DNA of 64,000 nt from Massospora cicadina. Lineage: Eukaryota > Entomophthoromycota > Entomophthoromycetes > Entomophthorales > Entomophthoraceae. The stretch lies in contig JAKSZP010014453.1 of assembly GCA_022478985.1 (NCBI GenBank), positions 248,001 to 312,000 of the forward strand, written 5' to 3'. The notes below the pieces were generated by a model that saw only the letters and a list, made by a program, of their open reading frames with translations, had not been told where the DNA came from and made no database searches. Shown here in pieces: positions 43,775-54,479 of this stretch. Positions within the stretch are counted from its first letter, which is position 1; every line of letters starts with the position of its first letter. The translations under genes were made by a program, and so were the position numbers.

Positions 43775-44794
43775 GTGAGCGTCATAGCAAGCGGTGCACT
43801 TAATGGTACAACTAAGGGTAAAAAACGCCCTGGAGGGGGACCAGGAACCCAATCTGCAAAGAAATCGCAAACTCAGACACCATCTGGGTTTATGGTATTT
43901 ACTGTAAAGCACGCGCAATACATGTACATTCAATTCAACAAACCTTTGTCAAAGGTGGAACACGGGATCAGACTCTTCCTTAGGGATGAGTCACTGACCC
44001 TGTGGGAGAAGACATGTGAGGCACAGCCCTCACTTTTCCCTCACGTGGTGTACGTAACCACCAACAACATGGGCTGCAGCTGGATCAATATTGGTTTTAA
44101 AACAGATGATGAAGCCAATGCTGCAGCAAAAATCTGCGTGGAAATTGCCCTCCCTGAGGGCAAAAAAATTGTGCACACTGCGTGCACCAGATGGAACAAA
44201 GCAAAAACTTTGTTCATCTTCTTTGACTCACTCCCCACCTACCTTCCTCATAAGGTAATTGAGGAGCTCTGCAAAGGTCTTATGGCCTACGGAGAAATTT
44301 AACAACTCAAACTACAGCAATTTTGCTTAATGCCTGACCTGTACACGGGCAAAGCTATCGCTGTAATCAACCCCTTCCCAGAAGTGGAAGAGGATTTATC
44401 CAGAATTCCCCACGCAGCAGAATTTCACTTTGCAGATGGGGGCCAGTCAGCTGCATTCCAAGTTACACCAGAACGTGCACCACCCATTTGCAACCACTGT
44501 GGCTCACTGGGCCACAAGGAACATGCATGCCCTGTAAAAGAGGGCTTAATGGAAAATGATTTTTGTGAAGAAGCTATGGACGAAGATAATGAAAACTTCG
44601 CCAAAATGACTGATGGCCACCACCCATTCCACTGGGGTGAAGATGGACTATACTCCATTGTGGACCCAGTTACAAGTAAACAGCGTAAAGCAGCACAAAA
44701 AGCCCACGAGAGAGCAGCAGCTGAAACGGCGGCACACGCGGAATCCGCCATTAACCACGGACAGATTCAGGAGGATATTTCAGATATTCACTAA
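43775..44794 (+). pseudogene. ORF1 protein, nucleic-acid-binding, CCHC (LINE-A)
   Basis: RNA-binding chaperone of the LINE particle. The frame from ATG 43775 is open for 175 codons with a basic N-terminus and a middle domain (LWEKTCEAQPSLFPHVVYV). One TAA at 44300 then interrupts it, and the same frame family continues at 44330-44794. The zinc knuckle CNHCGSLGHKEHAC lies at 44489-44530. The tail KQRKAAQKAHERAAAETAAH is probably a charged helix. A further polar stretch (44795-45160) may be the ORF1 end or a linker. The LINE-B counterpart matches throughout. Confidence 0.88.
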
Positions 44795-45166
44795 ACCAAC
44801 CAATCAAAACAATATGCCCAGGTCAAAAATTTTCACAGTAACCAGACTGAGCCACAAAGCGTCATCAGTCATGAACATACTGAGGAACAATGCAACCGCG
44901 ATTTGGGTGAAAATGCGGTGCACAATGCAACAAAGTTGAACCCTAAAAATATAAAATCCAATCAACAACCCGCATCAAATCAACATGAGACCTGTGCAGG
45001 AAAAGTTGATGCAAATGCAAAAAACTGCAATTCCCTTAAATCATTGGGTCAGATCAAGGGAACCAACAATGGCAGCGAAAGAGTTGGAGTACAGATGCGG
45101 AGCATGGCCAAAATGAGCCGCGGTGGGATAGGACCAGAGGGTCCTCCCAACCACTCCTGAGGCGCC

Positions 45167-45850
45167 GTGGGCACCTCAGTGTCAATAGGGACGTTAAATA
45201 TCGTGGGAGCCAGGGCTCATACGTCCCAAGCCAAAAAGCTGGCATTCCTGCAAAAACCTCTTGTAGACATCTTGGCCATCCAAGAAACCCACTGCCTACA
45301 AGGGAAGAAGAATCCTGGTCAACCAGGGTCGCACCATCACAATCAGTATGGACGTCTCACTGTGGGGTGATAGTCCAAAACAACAAAAAAGTTAAAATTA
45401 CAAATTCATCATCACACTTGCACGGTCAAGTCCTGGTAGCAACAATCACATACCAAGATGAGATAATTTCATTAGCATGTATCTACGCACCGTGCACTAC
45501 AACTGAGAGAAAAATATTTTTTGAAAAATTTTTTACCCTCACCCTCCCACCAGATATCATCATGTTAGGCGATTTCAACTGCTGGGATAACCCCAATACA
45601 GATTGATGGCCTAATCCCAGGGGATACCCACCTGGACACATTGAATATCGCACAATGAAGGCATCTATTGGCTTACAGGATGCTCTTCCTCCCAATTCAC
45701 CAATCCTTCCCCATATGACAAGACCCAACATATGTGAGGGACTGCTCATATCAATGAGTCGTATTGACCACATCCTCATCCCACAATCCCACCACTCAAG
45801 AATCTCCAAATTTACGACAAAAAAGATCAATTTTTCTGATCATCAATAAA
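45167..45850 (+). pseudogene. ORF2 apurinic/apyrimidinic-type endonuclease (LINE-A)
   Basis: Nicks the target DNA to start reverse transcription. Motifs in order: SIGTLNIVGA, AIQETHC, CIYAPC, MLGDFNCW, SRIDHIL and FSDHQ. The metal-binding Glu, the Asp-Asn pair and the final Ser-Asp-His are all present. Frames 45167-45370, 45367-45606 and 45655-45849 carry the pieces, with a stop after CWDNPNTD. Confidence 0.92.
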
Positions 45851-45852
45851 TT

Positions 45853-47400
45853 ATGGTGCAGTTACCGCCAACCCAATCCCACACACAGGTGTCGCCTTGG
45901 AGAAAGCTTCACCCAGAAAATATAAGATTGCCTGAGATATCTGACTGGGTTGAAAACAAGGCTACAAACCCAGAATTCACAGCCCCATTCACTTCAGATC
46001 CCATCGGAAAATGGGAAAATTTCAAAAAAGATCTAATCAACAAAACCTGACATATTGCATCATGCAAGTACACCGCGGACACAGCCACAATCAAGCGTAC
46101 CTTGGCAGAACTAGACCACCTGGAAATAAATACTCCAAGATCTGGCTATAGCCCTAATTGGGGACGCAAATGGGCAGAAACTTCAGCCCAATTTAACAAT
46201 CTCATCTTTGAACACCAACACAGAATCAAAGTATTGAATAAAGGTAAGTTCATTAAGGAAGGCGAAACCTGTTCAACATACTTTTTCCGCCAATTCCACT
46301 CTCACAGAAACCAGCCCACATGCACACAGGTCCGCAAGACCAACGGCACTGTGGCAACTGACCCTGAGGAGGTCAAGGCGGAAGTATACCGCTATTACAC
46401 TGAATTATATCGCGATATGCCAACAGATCCACAAAAAATTAAAGAATTTATTCAAACTGCCAAGTTACAAAGTACACCACTAAATTACAATATACTATCC
46501 CTTATCACACGGGAGGAGCTTTGGGAAACAATTCGCGGTGCACCATGTAGGAAATGGCCAGGGCCTGATGGGATACCCTACGAATTTTACAAAAAATATT
46601 TTCAACAAATTGCCCCCTCTTATTGGCGTCAATGAACCAGAGTTTGTTGGAAACACGCCTATTACCAGGAGGCCATAAATCCTACGTTATAACCTTGTAT
46701 AAAAAGGGTGACAAGTTGGACCTGGCCAACTGGCGCCCAATTGCACTCTCCAACACTGACACAAAAATTCTAACAAAAATTCTAGCAGCTAGATTAGGCG
46801 CAATTGCATCTGACGCCCTATCACCCAACCAGTTTGGGTTTGTACCAGGGCGTTCAATATGGAACAACATTCACCCTGATGCAAATATTTGCCAATCCAA
46901 AGCAACTTGTGCCCTGGTTTTCTTGGATCAGGAAAAGGAGTATGACCGTATTAGCTGGCCATACCTAAAAGAATGTCTACATGCCTTCAAAGTCCCACCA
47001 AGATTCATAAAATGGGGATGCTCCTAACAGAATCTGCAACCATGGCTGTATGCGGCCCTGGATTCCTAACAAATAATATCAAACCACACAGAGGGCTCAA
47101 ACAAGGGGATCCCCTCAGCCCACTGCTATAAAATTTCAGCTTTGACCCGCTCCTCCAAGTAACTGACTCACGTCTCATGGGGATAACCACACAAGGACAA
47201 CCAACAGTTAAGATACTGGCCTTTGCAGATGACTGCGTAGCAGGTATAGCAAACAATGAAGATGCCCAATAGCTGGAACACACTCTAGAGGAATACTCCA
47301 AGGTGAGCAATGCATCGCTCAACAAAAGGAAGAAAGAAATCGTCCTATTAGGCAAATACACAAACAATTGGGCCACAACATCAGAACCTCACACTAACAC
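45853..47400 (+). pseudogene. ORF2 reverse transcriptase (LINE-A)
   Basis: A linker with SGYSPNWGRKWAE leads to RT motifs: KWPGPDGIPYEFYKK, then after a frame change near 46620 DLANWRPIALSNTDTK, FGFVPGRSIWNN, ALVFLDQEKEYDRISW, then HRGLKQGDPLSPLL (after a stop) and the catalytic FADD at 47222-47233. The Asp of LDQEK and both FADD Asp remain. About four stops or frame changes. Confidence 0.93.
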
Positions 47401-47479
47401 TCAAAGAAAAAACCCAATTATATTACCCTTTGCAACACCTCCCACCACCACTCCTGTCTGACACCTTGGAATCTGGCTA

Positions 47480-48655
47480 GAATCAGGGGGATATGCTAAT
47501 GAGAAAATGGAAAGTAACTTGTTGCAACGGGTATCCAAACGCGTCGCCTCCCTCAAGGGAAGAACCCCAGGACTAACAGGACGAGTTACAGTTGCTAACT
47601 CGCTTATTCTCCCAATACTGTGGTACCAGGCCCATGCGATAGCCTTCTCACCTACCTTTATAACCTCAATTCGCGCGCTTATCCAGGGCTGACTGTGGCC
47701 TGGCTCTCACCCTCCTATACAGATGGAAACACTATTAGGCCCACGCTCAAGCGGAGGCATGGGACTAATAAATTTTGAGAGCCATGCCAATCACATCCTA
47801 GGTACCTGGATAAAGGAAATCCTTGCTTCAGACCTCCCGCAACAACATTGGTCCAGAGCAGCAAGGACTAACTTTGCGCAGGCGCTCAAATTAACCAACC
47901 CACATAGTCCACCCATACTAATTTCATACCTTGCCAAACACCCTACTGCAACGGGTCCGCATGGAACCTCCCCTCATTTAAAACATATCCTCCAAACTAT
48001 CCACCGTATGGGATGGACCATAGAGAACATGGGTACTATACAGGGAAGGGGACGACCCAGCCCCCAATTCAAATTAAGAAACCCAGAAAACCACCCCCAG
48101 AGGGATATGCTCGCAACAACCCCAAGCATAGCTAGGATATAATACCTAGATATGCTGGACATTCCCTATGATTTAACCACACAGAAAGCAATGTGGAAAA
48201 TAACACACCACCCACTCCTACAACCAAGGATAAGAGCAAACGCCTGGCGCTGTTTGAGATGGACCTATAGGACGGCGGACCGCTCCAACTCCCTCCATAA
48301 AACATGTGCAGTATGTGGAGGGGAGGGATCCCTATATTACCGCCTAGAAACATGCCCCCCAACCAAAGCTATATGGCAGAAAGTCGCACGCCTGCTCAAG
48401 ATTTAAAACGAACAGGAATTCTCGATATCAAAGAGTATCTTCGCGCTCCAGATCGAGTCACCAATCCCATCTACCCTCCGCTCCCTAATAATACCCATTG
48501 CAATGTGGACAATACACACAATTGCATTAGATGCGTTCAAGGGCACGGTCCCAACTATTCATGGGATTATTAACAGATTCCATGTCCACTTACTAGAGCA
48601 CTTCCAAGCCTGGCTCTATGGATATATGAGACCAAGACAAAAAGCGCTCATATAA
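47480..48655 (+). pseudogene. ORF2 C-terminal region with zinc knuckle (LINE-A)
   Basis: ASLKGRTPGLTGRVTVANSL and SSGGMGLINFESHANHI are typical post-RT segments of L1-clade ORF2. The knuckle at 48305-48355 reads C-A-V-C, nine residues, then R-L-E-T-C; its His is Tyr here, whereas LINE-B keeps His (C-x2-C-x7-H-x4-C). No RNase H is present. ORF2 ends near 48655; 48656-48890 is the 3' untranslated part. Confidence 0.87.
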
Positions 48656-48890
48656 TCATGGTTCCCACTCTGGTTCCTCCACAAAGACCCTTTCCTTCAC
48701 ACCTGCTCCATAGCAGGGGAAACCCCCTCGGAGTAGTGCACCAACCCCCATACCTGGCAGTCCCGCTGGCAACAGGGGTAACTTGAGTACCCTGGGGTGC
48801 CCAATTTTTATATTTCTTAGTTATTCTCATAGTTTCACATATATTCGGTAATGTCTGTCCCCTGTTCAGCTTACCTCGGTTAAATAAAAT

Positions 48891-48908
48891 ATGTAAGTCA
48901 TTAACAGG
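48891..48908 (+). repeat. right target-site duplication of LINE-A
   Basis: Identical to 43645-43662. Confidence 0.95.
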
Positions 48909-49382
48909 AAGCAGCCGACATAAGCTATATGATCCTTTTTCTCTATGACGCGAGAGGTTGGAGTCAGAGTACATAAAAAACTGAGACTATCATTTAGATA
49001 GGCTGGATCTAGAATGCATGAGTAGGGAAATAATCCTATCCATATGAATTATCTACTCTGCGAGCTTCCAGTACATGTCTGTGGAATGTGTACTTGGATT
49101 TGTGTATCTAAAATAACTTGCTCCTGAGTTGGTACTATCACTTGAGATGGAGCAAATAAAGTCATTCCTTATTGAGCTTTGGCAGACAATAGAGTTACTT
49201 TCAAATTTGATCCTTCTACATGATACTAAATCTGGTATGAAGTTTGGTTGTCTTTTATATGGCATATTTCTTTCCTGGGCTTCTCTTTTTGTAGTGACGG
49301 GAGTTTAGAAAATAAGCGGTGCTCTGCACCCAAGTATAGATAATATGACTCAGATAGATTAATAAGATTGCTCACATAGAAT
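48909..49382 (-). pseudogene. dUTPase-like domain between protease and RT (Ty3-S)
   Basis: The minus-strand reading CILDPAYLNDSLSFL (ILDPAY at 48998-49015) matches ILDPAY of Ty3-Z and the D-x-x-Y of dUTPase motif 3. RVIEKKDHIAYVGCFLL follows, the position of motif 4 (compare the G-D-R-I-A-Q-L pattern). Upstream IQVHIPQTC stands where a dUTPase has the strand before motif 2. The 70-codon open frame 49053-49265 is an overlapping shadow. This is, with Ty3-Z, the best copy for testing the domain. Confidence 0.5.
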
Positions 49383-49600
49383 TTAGGTTCCTAATAATAA
49401 GTCATAGATTTGATTTCTAAAACTACAGCAGGGGATTTTGAAGCAAGGTTTTAAAACTAAGTGGGTAAAGCCAAATAAGCGCCAAGAGACCTCGTGCAAT
49501 ATGGCCCAGAGGTTCCATATATAAACTTTATGGTGAAGGTTGGGTAAAACTTTGACTTGATTAAACAGCTTAGAGGATATAAATTCACTAGTAATCAATG
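49383..49600 (-). pseudogene. aspartic protease C-terminal part (Ty3-S)
   Basis: Open frame of 71 codons ending RNQIYDLLLGT, the conserved D-x-L-L-G-T strand of Ty3 proteases, followed by a stop. The D-S/T-G site should lie upstream but was not recognised. Confidence 0.7.
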
Positions 49601-49824
49601 ATGATAATGGCTTGAACTTTGAATTTGATGACTTGAACTTTCCCTTTAGTGACTGTTTTCCCCAAATTGAGGGGTTTAGGGTAAAGAAAGAATTTGAGGG
49701 TCACACAGAGAACAAAAGTTATCCAAAGAAGAGTATCTTTTATATACATATCAGCAGAATCTCTGTAGATGGTGCAGCAGATGCAATATCCTGAGAAGTA
49801 AATGGTTTATGAGAAATGTGTTTG

Positions 49825-51560
49825 TCAACGTGAAGAGCCTCTACCTTCATGTTGATGGGATTCTCCTTCCTCAACTTCAATTCTATTGTAACATTCTTCA
49901 GATGTATGCCAACGGCTTCCACAGTAAGTGCACTGTAAGTTCTTCATATTAGACCCCTCCTTTTTCAAGACAAACATGAGGTCATGGGGCGGAGGAGTAT
50001 ATGGGTTAAAAATCCTTCTAGAGTAAGCTAAAAGGGGTTTTAACAAGGGCCTCTTAAATGTCCAGGATGCTCATAAAGTTTTCTGATGGTGATGATATGT
50101 AATTGTAAGTTATGGAGAAACGGTATGGCTGAGATGACAGCCATAATAGCATCATCAATGGAGATGAAATGACAAGCAACCAAGGTCTGATGTTCATTAT
50201 AAACTCAATTGGCACTCTCAGTTGTTGTTTTTTCAAGTTTCATACAAATATCTATGAAGGCTTGTTTCTGCAAAGGGGGTCTGGTCACTTCAAAATTCTT
50301 TTATCAAGACAGTCTTAACTTGACCCCAGATTTGACTCTTTTTTTCAGGTGTGGGACCATGTTTTCTTGGGAGAGCTGGCTCAAGTAGTTGGGAAGGTGC
50401 TTGACTTTCAATTAATTGGTAGCTCTTCCATGGCACTTTTATAGATATATATAGGAAAAAAAGTTGATACTTTCTTCAAATAGGACCAACTTCCTCCAAA
50501 ATGAATACTCATAGTTAGTATAAACAGATGTAGAGAAAACGTTAATCATTGCTGAGAAGGAGGTTCTTAAATTGAGGACTTGGTATTGTTAAAAACAAAG
50601 GGTTACTTCTTATCAAGTTGGTCCTCAAATTGTTCACATCAAGCTTTATGTCCATGTACTGACTTAGTACTATGTAGAGTTGGCTTTTTGCGTAAGTTGT
50701 TCCATAAGCTCTTTATATTTAACCTCTGAGCTTTTATAATCGCCTTAGTAAAGAGCGTTACTACTTAATGGCTTCAATATGACTGGTAAATTGCTAAGCT
50801 GTTCTTTAGTTCAGTCTAATCGAACATCATACATTCAGGAAAACTACTACCATACAAGAGTTCATCATCTAAGTCTTCAAGAGTATAGTTTGGGTCAAGA
50901 AGCCAGCCTTCAAGATTCACACCAATGCTATTGGCTACAGCTGCAACCTAGGATTCTAGCCACTTAAACTTGGTTCTGGATACTGCTCAATTGGAAATGA
51001 AAAGCGTCATTTTCAGGTTATAATACGGTAGGCCAAGGTGAGTTGAAGGCTAGAAAGCCACACTTTCTATTGATGTCTTGGAGGTCCTTTTAGTCCAGGT
51101 GACCCATGAGAGCCAACATTTCCAGATGGCCAAAGTTCCTGAGAGGGCTGGTATCCCCTGGGGACCTAGGTGGCACAGTTGATCCTAGGGCCCTATATTT
51201 CCCACTTTCCCTCTAAGGCCAGTAGATACCAGAGGGCTCTCGTGGTCCAAAAGATCTTAGTAGCCTAGGGTTCCTTTGGGCAAGCCGGGCCTTGCACTTC
51301 TGGATGGGATTGTTGTAGAGCTTTTTTAAATCACATTAAACAATGTCCCCATTTGTTCTTTGAGGCCGGAAATATGATCCAAGAGTGACGCAATGGTCTG
51401 TCTGACCAGAAGGTAAGCTTTTTTTATGGCAGTGTCCACTTGAGTTGTGAGTAGATTCTGGAAGTACGCAATGGCTCCTTCATCCAATAAGGTCATCTGG
51501 CATAAATCTTTGTTGATTATGCGTGAATCTTTAAGGATAGAACTTTGATTCACTTGCAAA
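49825..51560 (-). pseudogene. Gag with collagen-like repeats and CCHC zinc knuckle (Ty3-S)
   Basis: From the N-terminal side: the open segment 51326-51559, with a helical stretch (DTAIKKAYLLVRQTIASLL). A collagen-like segment at about 51079-51290 follows, whose last five triplets are perfect (GNVGSHGSPGLKGPP, 51079-51123) while earlier ones are decayed. A capsid region broken by stops (50050-51000) comes next. The intact zinc knuckle CTYCGSRWHTSEEC is at 49891-49932. The layout matches Ty3-Y Gag, so collagen-like segment plus one knuckle seems to be a lineage feature. Confidence 0.78.
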
Positions 51561-52229
51561 AAGGAAGAAGAAGATTAGTAGAATCCACAGATAGATGAAT
51601 GGAGAGTTTATATCACTTAGTTGTTGCAGTACTTCTTAGTAGTATAGTCCTATGAATTGCATAATGTGATAGAAGGATGGGTAGATAAAGTTTCAAAAGT
51701 ATTGATCTACTATGGTTTCTACTTTGGTGCCAGCAAACTAGGCGCTAAGGATAGTTCTCTTAGAGTGGAGGGAACTGCTGATGCACTGACCCAATTGAAC
51801 GTCCTTCAGGCTCAGATATACCAATGAGCAGTTGTTGTATGATTAAGTCAAATTTGGAGATTCTTATCTGATGTTCACTTTGGTTCAAAAGGGCACTTTT
51901 CCTCTGTACTCAGGTAAAAGTTAAAATATAGCTGTTACACGGACATCCACTTCAAACCTAGCATCGATGATAAAAAGGGTTATGTTTTTTAAAATCTAGG
52001 TAAATGAGGCGGGTTGACCTTAGGACAAATATACCACATTGTACTTTTTTTAGACCATGCTTGTTTTAAACCTGTCAATTAAAACCCAACCCATAGTGTA
52101 GCAGGAGCCACCCCTCTATGCTACCACTCCTCCAAAGGGTTATGTTTTTAACCCATTATCTTAAAAGTTTTCTTGTTCTGGATTCTTGTCCATTTTTAGT
52201 TATATCGTTTTTAACGGCAACTTGAGAGA
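51561..52229 (-). other. leader of Ty3-S between PBS and gag
   Basis: No coding signal. The stretch near 52010-52170 has weak similarity on the plus strand to 42840-42900, possibly chance. Confidence 0.5.
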
Positions 52230-52246
52230 CCTGACAGGTAGCACCA
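52230..52246 (-). promoter_or_regulatory. primer binding site (Ty3-S)
   Basis: Minus-strand TGGTGCTACCTGTCAGG, a few bases after the LTR end. It differs after position 7 from the TGGTGCTCACTA sites. Confidence 0.75.
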
Positions 52247-52251
52247 GCTTT

Positions 52252-52774
52252 TGTCTGCAATGTAGATAGCAGGGCCATACAAAAGAACATGCATCAAAGC
52301 TTTTTGGAGCTGGATGTGGTTATATTTAGTAATGATACAGCAAGGTGCCAAAACTATTGGGTGGCCAAGGCTTGTTGTATAACCTCAGTAAAGCCTAGAA
52401 AAGGAAGCTAATTTTTGGCTAAATATATAAACACCATTATATCATTTATTATAGCTTGGAATATTTATAGGGCACTAAAATTTTTTTCACCCATAAAATT
52501 CCCTTTTGGACTGAAGATCAGGGTCTCCTTGAGTTTCAGGAAGAGGCAAATGATGATGATAAGGCTTCATTTGTGTTAATGTAGCCTTCCAAAATGGCGA
52601 GGTAGTCTCTTTGACACACTGGTCTTAAGAGATTCCATATTTTTCTTCCTTTTGCCTGGTAGTTCAGGGTCTGATGCCTCTGTTAACTTAATATCAGGAC
52701 TTAGGTATTGGAAGGGGTGAGATTCAGCTTTGACCTTATCCAATTTGTCTTCTTCCATAGTTGGATTTCTGACA
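52252..52774 (-). repeat. 5' LTR of Ty3-S
   Basis: On the minus strand it starts TGTCAGAAATCC and ends GCAGACA. It pairs with 27337-27860. The 60-codon frame 52576-52758 (minus) is inside the LTR and resembles the frame in the other LTR. Confidence 0.82.
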
Positions 52775-54371
52775 TTAATTATAATGGGACTTACCCTAAA
52801 TCAAGGTTCAGTTGTCCTAAGAGTAATTCAAACTAGAAATAATTATAGTATTTGTGAAAAATCACTTAATTTAGAAAATCCGTGGTACTATTTGTAGCAG
52901 CAGGGTTAAACAAGAATATAGTAATTAGGGGATATTTAAAGTTTAGATCCTTAAAGTAGACTAGGATAGAATCTAAGTTAATATTGGGAGTCTAGTAGAG
53001 AAAGGTAATTAATAGATAGTGCTGGGATGCAACTGGGAGAGACAAGCTTTGGATAAGTCTCGCCACTGTACATTATTATAATAATAAATGTATTATTTGT
53101 TTAATTAATCCTACTTGCCACTGAAGTGCTGAGGAGGCAATTTATCCAGATTTCGTCTGGTTGCATATTTAACGTTATTAATTTAGAAAATGATTAGGCC
53201 TTTTTTGATTCTTATGTGAATAATGAATTGGAGCATTACACTTGTTATTGATGAAGACAAAATTATGCCAGAAAAGTAATTTTCAACCTCAGGAAGGAAA
53301 CTTTACAATTGTCAACAACAAAGTTGAGTTTTAACATTAAATTCATGGAAGAAAGAATTGAACCACTATTATTTACTGAAACAATTAAAATAATATTGCA
53401 TATCGACATGATGTCAAACAAAGAGCTTAAAAAAATATAAGATAACATATGCCTGATGTCATAATGAAAACGGATTTCAAGCCTTTTTTATACATTCAGT
53501 GGGGTAAAACTTATGCAATCATCATAAGTCAGAGGAATTTCTACTGATGCTACTGATTGCAGGAGTATAACCATTATTGTGTCCAATGCTAGTTTCCTCA
53601 GCTGAACGTTCAATATAAATATTACCAAATCATACAAACGACCACTTTGATATGTCATATGATACATGAATATAGATCACTTGAGACGGCGCAAACAACT
53701 AAATACAAAAAATGTGATCCAAAAAGGTTGATATGTCAAAAGATAAAAGAAATATCAAAATCCATGACTAAGAAGTGGTGATTACACAATGTGAAGACCA
53801 AAAACCTGTTCAAAAGAGGTCCATAGTGAGATAGAGTTCAAGCATTATAGATCATATAAAAAAGGTGCCGCAACTAAAGCTAAAGTTAAGAAGCGCTTAG
53901 TTAGAAGATCCTGATACAAAGAATATTACCAATACCCCAATAACTTATTCTGAAGTAATTATCTTTAAAAATGGATAAAGTATAAAAAACTTTTGTTTAA
54001 TTATCATTAAGTATTTTATAAACACATAATCTCAAGCTTATATCTCTTTGTTTCACATATTTAGTTTAAGTGAGGAGATCTTCAGTAACCAGTCTGGGAT
54101 CATAATTGAGCAGAAGAAATCAGATTTCAGTCTGAGATCTGCTCAAAAGAGACACTCATAAAAGAGGATGATTTGGTTCTTATAACACCATAGGAGAGAC
54201 TGGTCAAGAAATTTGTTGTCTTATTTAGGAAGCAACGCAAAAAATTTGTGGCAATAAGGGGAAGATTGTCCAATAAGATCTCACCAATTGGGTAAATTCA
54301 ACTGAATCCAACAACACTTGCTTCATTGGATAGCATATGAAGCGTCTATCAAAAAGGATTACATAAAACCC
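52775..54371. other. unassigned old repeat sequence
   Basis: AT-rich, no convincing domain. A minus-strand frame at 53263-53448 reads VSVNNSGSILSSMNL, which could be a decayed protease site of Ty3-Q, but this is weak. The last few hundred bases before LINE-B probably belong to the LTR of Ty3-R, because the sequence after LINE-B leads straight into a primer binding site. Confidence 0.4.
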
Positions 54372-54387
54372 TAGATATAGCAAAGAA
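54372..54387 (+). repeat. left target-site duplication of LINE-B
   Basis: TAGATATAGCAAAGAA, 16 bases, identical to 59659-59674. Confidence 0.93.
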
Positions 54388-54479
54388 CTTTTCTTTCTCG
54401 TTGCAAACACTTTTGCAACCCATTCAATTCAAGACTAAATCTAGTTTGATAATCTCATAGAGGGGATCAGTCTGCGCCC

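Larger units (their letters stand above)
43663..48890 (+). mobile_element. full-length non-LTR retrotransposon LINE-A (L1-like)
   Basis: A 5.2-kb element with perfect 18-bp target duplications, ORF1 with CCHC knuckle, and ORF2 with endonuclease, RT and C-terminal zinc knuckle. It ends in TTAAATAAAAT without a long poly(A). The 110 bases before ORF1 are leader, starting with a T run. It is inserted in the minus-strand Ty3-S. LINE-B is the same general type, clearly related in protein, but much richer in G+C. Confidence 0.95.
27337..52774 (-). mobile_element. Ty3/gypsy retrotransposon Ty3-S, split by Ty3-T and LINE-A
   Basis: LTRs at 52252-52774 (5') and 27337-27860 (3') are in the same orientation and similar along about 520 bp. 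Between them on the minus strand are primer site, gag with collagen-like and zinc motifs, protease, dUTPase-like domain, RT, RNase H and integrase. Two insertions separate the parts: LINE-A between dUTPase-like domain and RT, and Ty3-T in the integrase N-terminal region. Without the insertions the element is about 7.4 kb. Flanking pentamers TTGAA and TTAAT agree at only three of five positions, so a target duplication is not proven. Confidence 0.85.

Noticed and set aside
27337..52774. TTGAA / TTAAT as proven target duplication of Ty3-S
   Set aside because: Only three of five positions agree, and the LTR ends carry one or two bases of uncertainty.
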